From: Spirochaetes bacterium ADurb.BinA120
Lineage (GTDB): Bacteria > Spirochaetota > UBA4802 > UBA5368
Direction of reading: 5' to 3'
Length of the DNA: 64,000 nucleotides
Assembly: GCA_002069125.1 (NCBI GenBank)
Contig: MVZN01000003.1
Location: 52,934-116,933 of the forward strand
This document shows positions 44,830 to 52,478 of this stretch, in pieces (positions within the stretch are counted from its first letter, which is position 1; every line of letters starts with the position of its first letter). Position numbers and translations under genes: made by a program. The notes below the pieces were generated by a model. That model worked only from the letters and a program-made list of their open reading frames with translations, was not told where the DNA came from and did no database searches.

Positions 44830-46449
44830 ATGGAAACAAACCGGCTGTGGTGGAAGCATGGCGTGATCTATCAGATATACCCAAGGAGCTTCTACGACTC
44901 GAATGGAGATGGCGTGGGGGATCTGCCTGGAATAACCCAAAAACTGGATTACCTCGCCGACCTCGGCGTCGACGGCCTCTGGCTTTCTCCAATCAACACC
45001 TCTCCGATGTTCGACTTTGGATACGATATAAGCGATTATCGCGGGATAGACCCGGTCTTCGGCACTCAGCGCGATTTCGACCTGTTCCTTTCCGAGGCCC
45101 ACAGGCGCGGCATAAGGGTGATACTGGACCTGGTTATGAACCACACATCCCACCTGCACCCATGGTTTGTCGAGTCGCGCTCCTCTCGCGATAACCCCAA
45201 GCGAGACTGGTATATATGGCGCGACCGCGGCAAATTCTGCCGCTATCCCAATAACTGGATGGCCGCTTTCGGCGGCCGCGCCTGGGAGTGGGATAGAAAG
45301 ACTCGTCAGTATTACCTCCATTCGTTTTTAAGGGAGCAGCCGGACGTCAACTGGAGGAACCCGGCTTTTAAAGAGGCGATGTTCGGCGAGATAAGGCACT
45401 GGCTGGACAGGGGAGTGGACGGCTTCAGGCTGGATGTGGTAAACCTGTTCGTAAAGGATGAGCACTTTCGAAGTAACCCTTTCGGCATCGGTCCTTATCC
45501 CCGCCCCTACGACCTCCAGAGGCACATCTACGACAGGGACCGGCCTGAGCTGCACGGGATTCTTCGCGATTTCCGGAAGCTTCTCGACTCCTACGACGAG
45601 CGCATGTCCGTGGGGGAGGTGGCTGCCGAAAACTACGGCAACCCGGAGATTGCCGCCTCGTGCTTAGGTGCCGAGGGCGACGAGCTGCACCTGTCGTTCG
45701 ATTTTTCCATGATCTACCGGAAATGGAACGCCCGGGAATTCCTGAAATGCATAAAGAGATGGGACGCGGCCGTCCCCGAAAAGGCCTGGCCGTGTAATGT
45801 GCTCAACAACCACGACCAGCCCCGAAGCCGGAGCCGCCACGGCGGCGGCACCGACGCCCCGGCGCGCGCGAGGCTAATGGCGGCCATGCTGCTTACGCTT
45901 CGTGGGACGCCCTTTCTGTATTACGGCGAGGAGATCGGCATGGAAAACGGCCGCATTCCCCGCGGTGAGATCCAGGACCCGCTTGGGAAACGCTACTGGC
46001 CGTTTCATCCCGGGCGCGACCCCGAGCGCACGCCTATGCAGTGGTCGGGCGGGCCCAACGCGGGCTTCTCGACCGGAAAGCCCTGGCTTCGCGTCAACGA
46101 GGATTACAGGAGGGTGAACGTGGAGCGCCAGACGGGGGACGCCTCGTCCGTACTCGAGTTCTACCGTAAACTGATTGCGCTGAGGCGTTCGAATCCGGCT
46201 CTCGACCGGGGGAGCTTTGAGGCGGTCGGAGACGCGCGTAACGATGTTTTGAGTTATACGCGAACGTATGGCGATGAAAGTTTTTTTGTAGCCCTCAACT
46301 TCGCTTCCTCGCCGAGAAGGATACGGCCCGTACTGCAGGGCGCCTGGCGCGTGGCACTTTCCACGCACAAGTCGGTCGCGATGGAGTACCCCACGCTAGA
46401 TATGGGGCTTGCGCCCTACGAGGCGACCGTATTGCGACGGGTCGGCTGA
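44830..46449 (+). CDS. GH13 alpha-glucosidase (oligo-1,6-glucosidase type)
   Basis: The protein is 539 residues, normal for the family. A (beta/alpha)8 barrel with the four GH13 regions: VMNHTS near residue 102, GFRLDVVN with the nucleophile Asp near residue 200, GEVAAEN with the acid-base Glu near 260, and NNHDQPR near 327. The start YQIYPRSFYDSNGDG is typical of oligo-1,6- and alpha-glucosidases. No signal peptide, so cytoplasmic. It probably hydrolyses malto- or isomalto-oligosaccharides. GGAGG site upstream. It converges on the EamA transporter gene. Confidence 0.93.
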   Translation: METNRLWWKHGVIYQIYPRSFYDSNGDGVGDLPGITQKLDYLADLGVDGLWLSPINTSPMFDFGYDISDYRGIDPVFGTQRDFDLFLSEAHRRGIRVILDLVMNHTSHLHPWFVESRSSRDNPKRDWYIWRDRGKFCRYPNNWMAAFGGRAWEWDRKTRQYYLHSFLREQPDVNWRNPAFKEAMFGEIRHWLDRGVDGFRLDVVNLFVKDEHFRSNPFGIGPYPRPYDLQRHIYDRDRPELHGILRDFRKLLDSYDERMSVGEVAAENYGNPEIAASCLGAEGDELHLSFDFSMIYRKWNAREFLKCIKRWDAAVPEKAWPCNVLNNHDQPRSRSRHGGGTDAPARARLMAAMLLTLRGTPFLYYGEEIGMENGRIPRGEIQDPLGKRYWPFHPGRDPERTPMQWSGGPNAGFSTGKPWLRVNEDYRRVNVERQTGDASSVLEFYRKLIALRRSNPALDRGSFEAVGDARNDVLSYTRTYGDESFFVALNFASSPRRIRPVLQGAWRVALSTHKSVAMEYPTLDMGLAPYEATVLRRVG

Positions 46450-46462
46450 GAATCGCCCTTGT

Positions 46463-47359
46463 TCAACTGAAGAAAAGCGCGATCCCAATAACGGCGAGAA
46501 CCGAGCCGGCGACCTCGCGCGGTGTCACTCTCTCGCGGAGGATGAGCACGGCGGGGGCGATTATGAGCACCGGCACTATCCCCATAATTGTCGAGGCGAT
46601 CCCCGTAGCGGTGCGCTGTATGGAGAATAGCGCGAACGACACGCCCAAAAAGGGGCCGAAAAAAGCCCCAAGCGAAATGCGCGACATGGCCCAGGCGTCT
46701 TTCATTCCGGATATAACGCGTCCCCAGACCCCCATCACGCTGAAAAGAACGGCGAATCCGGCTATTCCCGCGATCACCCGTATCTGGGTGGAGGCAAAGG
46801 GGTCGTAATCGCCCATGCCGTATTTGCTGAGTATCAGTCCCAGCGCCTGCCCGAGCGCCCCGCCGAAGGCGAGTAGTATTCCCGTAACCGAATGGGAAAA
46901 GGCGATTCGCCCGCTTGCTCCGTCCTTTTTAAGAACCACCATGACGATTCCGGCAAGCGTTACGGCCATGCCGGTGATGCTTTGCGCCGACAGGGTCTCG
47001 CCTAAGAAGGCCCATCCGATGACGGCCGTGATGGGCGGCACCAGCGCAAGCATGAGCATGGAGACGCGGGCGCCGACAATCACAAGGGCGCGGAAGAGCA
47101 AAAGATCGCCTATCGAGAATCCCACCAGTCCGGAAAGCGAAAGCCAGAACCAGGCATGGGCGGACGCGTCGGCGGGGAGGAGGGTTCCCCTCATGGCGAG
47201 CGACAGGGCGGAATGAAAGAGGAGCGCTATGATAAGTCGGATGATGTTCACGGCGAGAGAGCCGACGCGCCTGCCCGCCGCCTCGAACGACATTGCGGCG
47301 ACGGTCCAGCAAAGGGCTGTCAGAAGGGCGTATAATTCGCCCGCGTGTGTAACCGGCAT
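46463..47359 (-). CDS. EamA/DMT-superfamily transporter
   Basis: The protein is 298 residues with ten predicted membrane helices in two EamA repeats (about 5-140 and 155-295). The second half of each repeat shows the pattern PPITAVIGWAFLGETLS and PVLIIAPAVLILRERVTP, typical of drug/metabolite transporters. Substrate unknown; members export amino acids, sugars or metabolites. A strong GGGAGG site precedes the ATG. Confidence 0.9.
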   Translation of the reverse strand: MPVTHAGELYALLTALCWTVAAMSFEAAGRRVGSLAVNIIRLIIALLFHSALSLAMRGTLLPADASAHAWFWLSLSGLVGFSIGDLLLFRALVIVGARVSMLMLALVPPITAVIGWAFLGETLSAQSITGMAVTLAGIVMVVLKKDGASGRIAFSHSVTGILLAFGGALGQALGLILSKYGMGDYDPFASTQIRVIAGIAGFAVLFSVMGVWGRVISGMKDAWAMSRISLGAFFGPFLGVSFALFSIQRTATGIASTIMGIVPVLIIAPAVLILRERVTPREVAGSVLAVIGIALFFS

Positions 47360-47444
47360 TTAGGCCTCCCGCCGATAAAGAAACCCAAGGGGACTTCGCG
47401 GGAGCGAATTTTGCAATACTAATTTAATGAGGGTCTTGCGGAAT

Positions 47445-48005
47445 TCATTTACCGCCGCTGTCGATGCTCTCCACCCGGGGCATGTCATTGCGTTCTAGCG
47501 ATTTCCATCCGTGTGCGAGTATTGCCGCGGAGAAGGCCGAATGCCACCCGGGGCTTTGTTTAGGCCGGGCAAGGTGCAGGAGGGCGTTCAGTACTATGAG
47601 CTCCATCAGGCGAATTCTAAAAGGCGCTCCGTCTATGGAGAGGGTGATGTGCTCACCGTAGCGTAGACGGCGCGGGATGATTATGGCTTTTCCCATGCCC
47701 CAGTCGAGCTCCCGCACCGCGGCCGCGTTCGTGAGGATGGCGCCGCCCCTGCGCACCGTGCCCTTCATGAAGCTTAGAGGCTCGTTTCGAAGGCCGAGCC
47801 TGACCGTGACGCGATAGATATAATCCATCATGCCCTTTGGAACATCGCGTCCGAAGGCGCAATTTCCCTTGCGTTCGGCAAGCGCCCTGAAGCGCCGCCG
47901 CGCTCCGGCGGTTTCGCGCCCGGCGGGAATGAGGCCCCAGTGATCGTATTCCTCGCGCCAGTCTATTGGGACGACAGTCTGCTGCGTGGGAGTCCGTTTC
48001 ATCAT
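47445..48005 (-). CDS. Hypothetical protein, 186 residues, family not recognised
   Basis: Basic, cytoplasmic-looking protein without signal peptide or membrane helix. The middle (residues about 85-140) carries regular strands: MKGTVRRGGAILTNAAAVRE, then IIIPRRLRYGEHITLSIDG and PFRIRLMELIVLNALLHLAR. There are no cysteine clusters or recognisable catalytic motifs. Composition and codon use resemble the neighbours, and it is not obviously foreign. Upstream lies a repeat-rich noncoding stretch; downstream is the EamA gene on the same strand (gap 85 bases). Confidence 0.6.
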   Translation of the reverse strand: MMKRTPTQQTVVPIDWREEYDHWGLIPAGRETAGARRRFRALAERKGNCAFGRDVPKGMMDYIYRVTVRLGLRNEPLSFMKGTVRRGGAILTNAAAVRELDWGMGKAIIIPRRLRYGEHITLSIDGAPFRIRLMELIVLNALLHLARPKQSPGWHSAFSAAILAHGWKSLERNDMPRVESIDSGGK

Positions 48006-48522
48006 GCTGAGTATGAGGGCCCTCGCGGCGCGGGCAAGAAGAATTTGGAGTGCGGGAGGGTGTAAGCCCTCGCAAGCTATCGATCTCCCCTTCGGGGGGA
48101 AGGGAAGACATTCACTGGAAGCTCCGTCAAGAGCCGGGAGGGGTTCTGCTAGTTCTCAAACCCCCCTCGATCCCCCCTTGTCAGGGGGGGAGATATCTCC
48201 AGTCCATCTTACCAGAGTGGTGGTCGCCTTCGACCGAAAGTTCGTTAGCCGAAACCTCCACCCCTGTCAAGGGGAGGCCGGGAGGGGTTTTGCTATTCAA
48301 CGGATACTCCCTCGTTAGCATTTTTCTGATAAAAGGTGTTAAAAAAATAGGAGGCCTTGATGTCCCTTTAAATGATATAGGAGAGGGGGAGAATTTTATG
48401 TATTTTAATAAAATTATATCTTGACATATAGATGAAGAAGTCTCCTTAGTAAAAGACGATGCCTAAGCCCGATGGCCTGTACAGCGGGTTTACGGCAATT
48501 TGCCTTAAGGGAGGGGGCCGGC
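48006..48522. other. Noncoding region with degenerate C/G-rich palindromic repeats
   Basis: 517 bases without a gene. A direct repeat pair (GGGAGGGGTT...TGCTA at 48131-48151 and 48275-48295) brackets short palindromes at 48164-48191 and 48256-48278. The last 150 bases are AT-rich and hold the promoter of the Rrf2 gene. It looks like remnants of a miniature repeat element. Confidence 0.6.
48131..48295. repeat. Duplicated palindromic C-run/G-run repeat unit
   Basis: Two imperfect copies of a unit made of GAGCCGGGAGGGGTT-TGCTA and a hairpin of C-run, TTGTCA-type loop and G-run. Divergence between copies suggests decay. Confidence 0.5.
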
Positions 48523-48933
48523 TTGCTCTCGCAAACAGCGCTGTATTCCATTCGCGTGATGTCGTATATCGCAGCCTTCGGCGGCGATAAGCCGGTGCTC
48601 GCCAAGACCATAGGGGAGGAGATGGACATACCGCTCAATTTTTTGTCGAAAATCGCGAACAGGCTGGTGCAGGCGGGCCTGCTTAATTCGGTCCGCGGCA
48701 AAAACGGAGGCTTTGTGTTGGCGCGCGATCCACGGGAGGTCAGCCTGGGTGAAATCGTATCGCTCTTTATGAATCTTGGCGATATCCAAAGGTGTTTTTT
48801 AGGCTTGAACCGATGTACGACCGGGTGTAATATGCACGAGAAATGGGCGCCGATCGTGGACCAGTTTAAGGCCCTTATGGACGGCACTACCATAGATCAG
48901 GTGTTAAAGGACGGCAAATGCCGCAACGAATAG
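48523..48933 (+). CDS. Rrf2-family transcription regulator with three-cysteine cluster motif
   Basis: A TTG start is chosen at 48523 because GGGAGGGGG lies 6 bases upstream and the protein then begins LSQTALYSIRVM, the usual Rrf2 N-terminus. 136 residues. Winged helix with the DNA-reading region NFLSKIANRLVQAGLLNSVR and GKNGGF. Cys91, Cys98 and Cys102 are placed like the Fe-S ligands of IscR/NsrR, though spacing differs (x6, x3). The next two genes are a hemerythrin-PAS protein and a flavodiiron protein, so it is probably an NO- or oxygen-sensing repressor of this cluster. Confidence 0.88.
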   Translation: MLSQTALYSIRVMSYIAAFGGDKPVLAKTIGEEMDIPLNFLSKIANRLVQAGLLNSVRGKNGGFVLARDPREVSLGEIVSLFMNLGDIQRCFLGLNRCTTGCNMHEKWAPIVDQFKALMDGTTIDQVLKDGKCRNE

Positions 48934-48956
48934 TTCTATTATTAGGAGAATGATCG

Positions 48957-50189
48957 ATGAGCGAGCTGATTGATAATGCCGGGAAAAAACGGGAAATTTT
49001 GAAAGACCTCATCCGCAGATTGCATGGCGGCCAGAGCCAAAACGAGGTCCGCGGCCAGTTACAGCACCTTCTGGGAAGCATCCCGTACGATGATGTGGTC
49101 AAGGCGGAACAGGAGCTCATAAGCGAGGGGCTTCCGGCGGAGGAGGTGATTAAGCTGTGCGACATCCATACCGCGGTGCTCAAGGGGAGCATAGACCAGT
49201 CCGGCGCGAAGGAAGCCCCCGGGGGACACCCGGCCCACACCTTCCGCCAGGAGAATATAGCGCTCAACTGGGAGGCCGGCGCGCTCGGCTCGCTGTACGA
49301 AAAGGCCGCCGCGGTGGATCGCGGCGGTTCCCTGAACTACATCAACGAAATCCGCGCTCACTTCAACGCGCTTATGGATGTCGACAAGCATTACCGCAGG
49401 AAGGAATATCTCCTCTTCCCCTTCCTGGAAAAGCACGATATCACTGGGCCGCCCAAGGTCATGTGGGCCAAGCACGATGAGGCGCGCGCATTGCTCAAGA
49501 AAGCCTTGGCGGCGCTCGAGGCAGCCTCAAAGAGCCCGGTGGACCTGCGTAAACTCGTCGAGAACGATTTAAAACCGGCCTCGGACTCGGTGCTCGACAT
49601 GATCTACAAGGAGGAGCAGATACTGCTGCCCATGAGCCTCGACACCCTGACAGAGGCCGAATGGTACGAGGTGTACCGGCAGAGCGACGAAATTGGGTAC
49701 TGCCTCTACGATCCGAAAATCCAATGGAGGCCGGAGTCGATTTCGAAAGAGGCCCGGGAGAGCGAACCGGCCGCGGCAAGCGGACGCATTCAGTTGCCGT
49801 CCGGAAGCCTCAACGCCGTGGAGCTTGCGGCGCTTCTCAACACGCTTCCGGTGGACATCACCTTTGTCGACGCCGACGACACCGTACGATATTTCTCGCA
49901 GGGCAAGCACCGTATATTCGATCGAAACCGTGCGATCCTGGGACGCAAGGTCCAGCTTTGCCATCCGCCGCACAGTGTGAACATAGTCGAGCGCATTTTA
50001 AAGGATTTCCGCTCCGGGGCGGAGGATAGCGCCGCCTTCTGGATACGGGCCAACAACCGGTTCATTCATATCGAATATTTCGCCCTCCGCGACGAAAACG
50101 GCGGGTACCTCGGCACGATCGAGGTATCACAGGACCTCACGGAAAAGCGCCGGCTGGAGGGTGAACAGCGTCTGTTGAATTATAAATAA
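48957..50189 (+). CDS. DUF438-hemerythrin-PAS protein
   Basis: The protein is 410 residues. In order: DUF438 domain (about 10-80, with KDLIRRLHGGQ), hemerythrin HHE domain (about 95-230, with His in AHTFRQEN, RAHFNAL, DKHYRRKE and WAKHDEA that would bind a di-iron centre), and a PAS domain (about 290-405, with VDITFVDADDTVRYFS). Proteins of this layout are thought to sense or respond to oxygen or nitric oxide. It lies 23 bases after the Rrf2 gene and before the flavodiiron gene, apparently one operon. Confidence 0.9.
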   Translation: MSELIDNAGKKREILKDLIRRLHGGQSQNEVRGQLQHLLGSIPYDDVVKAEQELISEGLPAEEVIKLCDIHTAVLKGSIDQSGAKEAPGGHPAHTFRQENIALNWEAGALGSLYEKAAAVDRGGSLNYINEIRAHFNALMDVDKHYRRKEYLLFPFLEKHDITGPPKVMWAKHDEARALLKKALAALEAASKSPVDLRKLVENDLKPASDSVLDMIYKEEQILLPMSLDTLTEAEWYEVYRQSDEIGYCLYDPKIQWRPESISKEARESEPAAASGRIQLPSGSLNAVELAALLNTLPVDITFVDADDTVRYFSQGKHRIFDRNRAILGRKVQLCHPPHSVNIVERILKDFRSGAEDSAAFWIRANNRFIHIEYFALRDENGGYLGTIEVSQDLTEKRRLEGEQRLLNYK

Positions 50190-50261
50190 TAGACCTGCCG
50201 CACCTGCGAAGCAGAGGTCCGGTGTTTTTCCCGCCCGAGGCGCGGCGACAACGGACATTTC

Positions 50262-50292
50262 GGGTTTGGCAACAACTATGATCATTGGAGGA
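50262..50292. repeat. Dispersed degenerate repeat, partial copy 2
   Basis: CGGGTTTGGCAACAACTATGAT closely matches one border of the element at 60311-60397. It overlaps the leader of the flavodiiron gene. Confidence 0.35.
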
Positions 50293-50298
50293 AAGGTT

Positions 50299-51489
50299 TT
50301 GGAAAAGAAAATCAAGAACAACATCTACTGGGTAGGAAAGGTCGACTGGGAGCTAAGGCAATTCCACGGGAGCGAATTCTCCACCCACAAGGGATCGACG
50401 TATAACTCATATCTCATCCGCGAGGGAAAGACGGCCCTCATCGATACCGTATGGGCCCCTTACGCGAAGGAATACGTGCGTGAACTGGAGAAGGTGATCG
50501 ATTTAAAAAAGATCGACTATATCATCGCCAATCACGGCGAGGTCGACCACAGCGGCGCGCTTGGCGCGCTTCTGCACCGGATTCCGGATACGCCGGTCTA
50601 TTGTACAGCCGCGGGCGTGAAGTCGCTTAAAGGCCAGTACCACGCGGACTGGAATTTCCAGGTGGTAAAGACCGGAGACCGGCTGAGCCTCGGCTCGAAG
50701 GAGCTCGTTTTCATCGAGGCGCCGATGCTCCACTGGCCCGACAGCATGTTCAGCTACCTGACCGGAGACGCGGTGCTGTTCAGCAACGACGCCTTCGGCC
50801 AGCATTACGCCACCGAGGCCCTGTTTAACGACCTGGTCGATCAGTGCGAGCTTTACTCCGAGGCCATGAAATACTATGCCAACATATTAAACCCCTTCAA
50901 CCAGATGGTCGCGAAGAAGATAGATGAGGTGCTTGCCCTCAATCTGCCGCTCGATATGATCTGCACCAGCCACGGGGTCATCTGGAGGGATAATCCTGTA
51001 CAGATTGTGCACAAGTACCTGGAATGGGCGAAAAACTACCGGGAGAACCAGATCACCATCATCTACGACACCATGTGGAACAGCACGCGGACGATGGCCG
51101 AGGCGATTGCGGAGGGCGTGATGGAGTCGGGTGGAATCAATCTGAAGCTCTATAACGCCTCGATAACCGACAAGAACGACCTCATCACCGAGATCTTCAA
51201 GTCGAAGCTGGTCGTGCTCGGGTCCCCCACGGTTAACCGGGGCATAATGAGCTCGCTCGCCGGGCTGATGGAGGAGGTCCGGGGCCTCGGGTTCAAGGGG
51301 AAAAAGGCGGCTGCATTCGGGGCCTATGGCTGGAGCGGGGAATCGGTAAAGACGCTCGAAGGCCTGCTTAAAAACGCGGGCTTCGAGATTTATGATGAAG
51401 GACTTCGTTTGATGTGGAACCCCGACGGGGACGCCCGGGAGAAATGCCGGGAATTCGGCAGGAAACTCGCCGCGGTATCCGCTTCCTGA
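50299..51489 (+). CDS. Flavodiiron protein (A-type flavoprotein), NO/O2 reductase
   Basis: TTG start chosen at 50299: GGAGGAAAGG lies 4-5 bases upstream, and numbering then puts the di-iron ligands at the textbook positions His79-x-Glu81-x-Asp83-His84. The other ligands are seen in MLHWPDSM, NDAFGQH and TSHGVIW. After this beta-lactamase-fold domain comes a flavodoxin domain (about 250-395, with YDTMWNSTRTMAEAI). 396 residues, class A. It reduces O2 to water or NO to N2O, protecting an anaerobe. Its genomic partners support a regulated stress response. Confidence 0.95.
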   Translation: MEKKIKNNIYWVGKVDWELRQFHGSEFSTHKGSTYNSYLIREGKTALIDTVWAPYAKEYVRELEKVIDLKKIDYIIANHGEVDHSGALGALLHRIPDTPVYCTAAGVKSLKGQYHADWNFQVVKTGDRLSLGSKELVFIEAPMLHWPDSMFSYLTGDAVLFSNDAFGQHYATEALFNDLVDQCELYSEAMKYYANILNPFNQMVAKKIDEVLALNLPLDMICTSHGVIWRDNPVQIVHKYLEWAKNYRENQITIIYDTMWNSTRTMAEAIAEGVMESGGINLKLYNASITDKNDLITEIFKSKLVVLGSPTVNRGIMSSLAGLMEEVRGLGFKGKKAAAFGAYGWSGESVKTLEGLLKNAGFEIYDEGLRLMWNPDGDAREKCREFGRKLAAVSAS

Positions 51490-51607
51490 TTGTCCGGCGG
51501 GGATTTTAAGGCGGCTCGAATTCCGCTTGCGTTCGGCGCGTTTACGCTTAGCATGTCCTTTGCCATGGCGTATTCGCGCCATTTTCATTTTTGCCGGGGG
51601 TATTTCC

Positions 51608-52417
51608 ATGATATCTCTCGAAAAGAAGGTCGCAGTGATTACGGGCGCGGCGTCCGGTATCGGACGAAGCCTGGCGCTCGCCCTTGCCCGGGAGGGCTGT
51701 TTTCTCGCGCTTGCCGACTTCAACAAAAAGGGCCTGGAGGAGACGGCCCGGATGGTGAAGGATGCCGGGGGGGCGGTTATGTCGCAGGCCGTCGATGTCG
51801 CGAACCGACAGGAGGTCGAGCGCTTCGCCGCGGCCGTTATTAAGAGATACAAACAGGCCGATATAGTCGTAAACAACGCCGGCGTCACCCTCTTCGGCAG
51901 GCTGGATGACGTGAGCTACGCCGAGTTCGATTGGATAATGGGCATCAACCTCTGGGGCGTGGTGTACGGAACACGCGCCTTTCTTCCGCACCTTCGAAAC
52001 CGACCCGAGGCCTGGGTGGTGAACCTGTCGAGCGCCTTCGGTCTCATCGGCGTACCGTCGCAGACCACCTATTGCGCCACGAAGTACGCCGTGCGCGGTT
52101 TTACCGAGTCCCTCCAGCGCGAGCTGAAGGACTCCCCGATCACCGCGATCTGCGTGCATCCGGGAGGGATCAAGACCAATATCGCGTTTAACGCACGTTT
52201 TACCTCCGGGTTCGGAAAAGACGCCAACAAGAAGTTCGCCAAACGCTTCGACCGAATGGCGAAGACCACCTCCGACCAGGCCGCCGCGAGCATCGTAAAC
52301 GCGATTAAAAGAAGAAAGCGGCGCCTGCTTATAGGGAGGGACGCCAAAATCATCGACCTGGTGCAACGCCTGTTTCCTTCGTCCTATGGGAGGATTATGG
52401 ACGCCATGTTCGGCTGA
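51608..52417 (+). CDS. Short-chain dehydrogenase/reductase
   Basis: The start is placed at 51608 (MISLEKKVAVITGAASGIG), with GGGGG upstream; the longer frame is Arg-rich leader. 269 residues. Classical SDR: TGAASGIG nucleotide motif, NNAG near residue 91, catalytic Ser in VNLSSAFG and YCATK with the Tyr-Lys pair. The C-terminal tail with KRRKRRLLIG is common in acetoin reductase-like and fatty-alcohol-type SDRs. Substrate unknown. Confidence 0.88.
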   Translation: MISLEKKVAVITGAASGIGRSLALALAREGCFLALADFNKKGLEETARMVKDAGGAVMSQAVDVANRQEVERFAAAVIKRYKQADIVVNNAGVTLFGRLDDVSYAEFDWIMGINLWGVVYGTRAFLPHLRNRPEAWVVNLSSAFGLIGVPSQTTYCATKYAVRGFTESLQRELKDSPITAICVHPGGIKTNIAFNARFTSGFGKDANKKFAKRFDRMAKTTSDQAAASIVNAIKRRKRRLLIGRDAKIIDLVQRLFPSSYGRIMDAMFG

Positions 52418-52478
52418 ACCGGAGGGCGGGCCCTGGTCCTCCATAGCCCCAGGGCGACGAGAGACGCACGGAAAGCCT

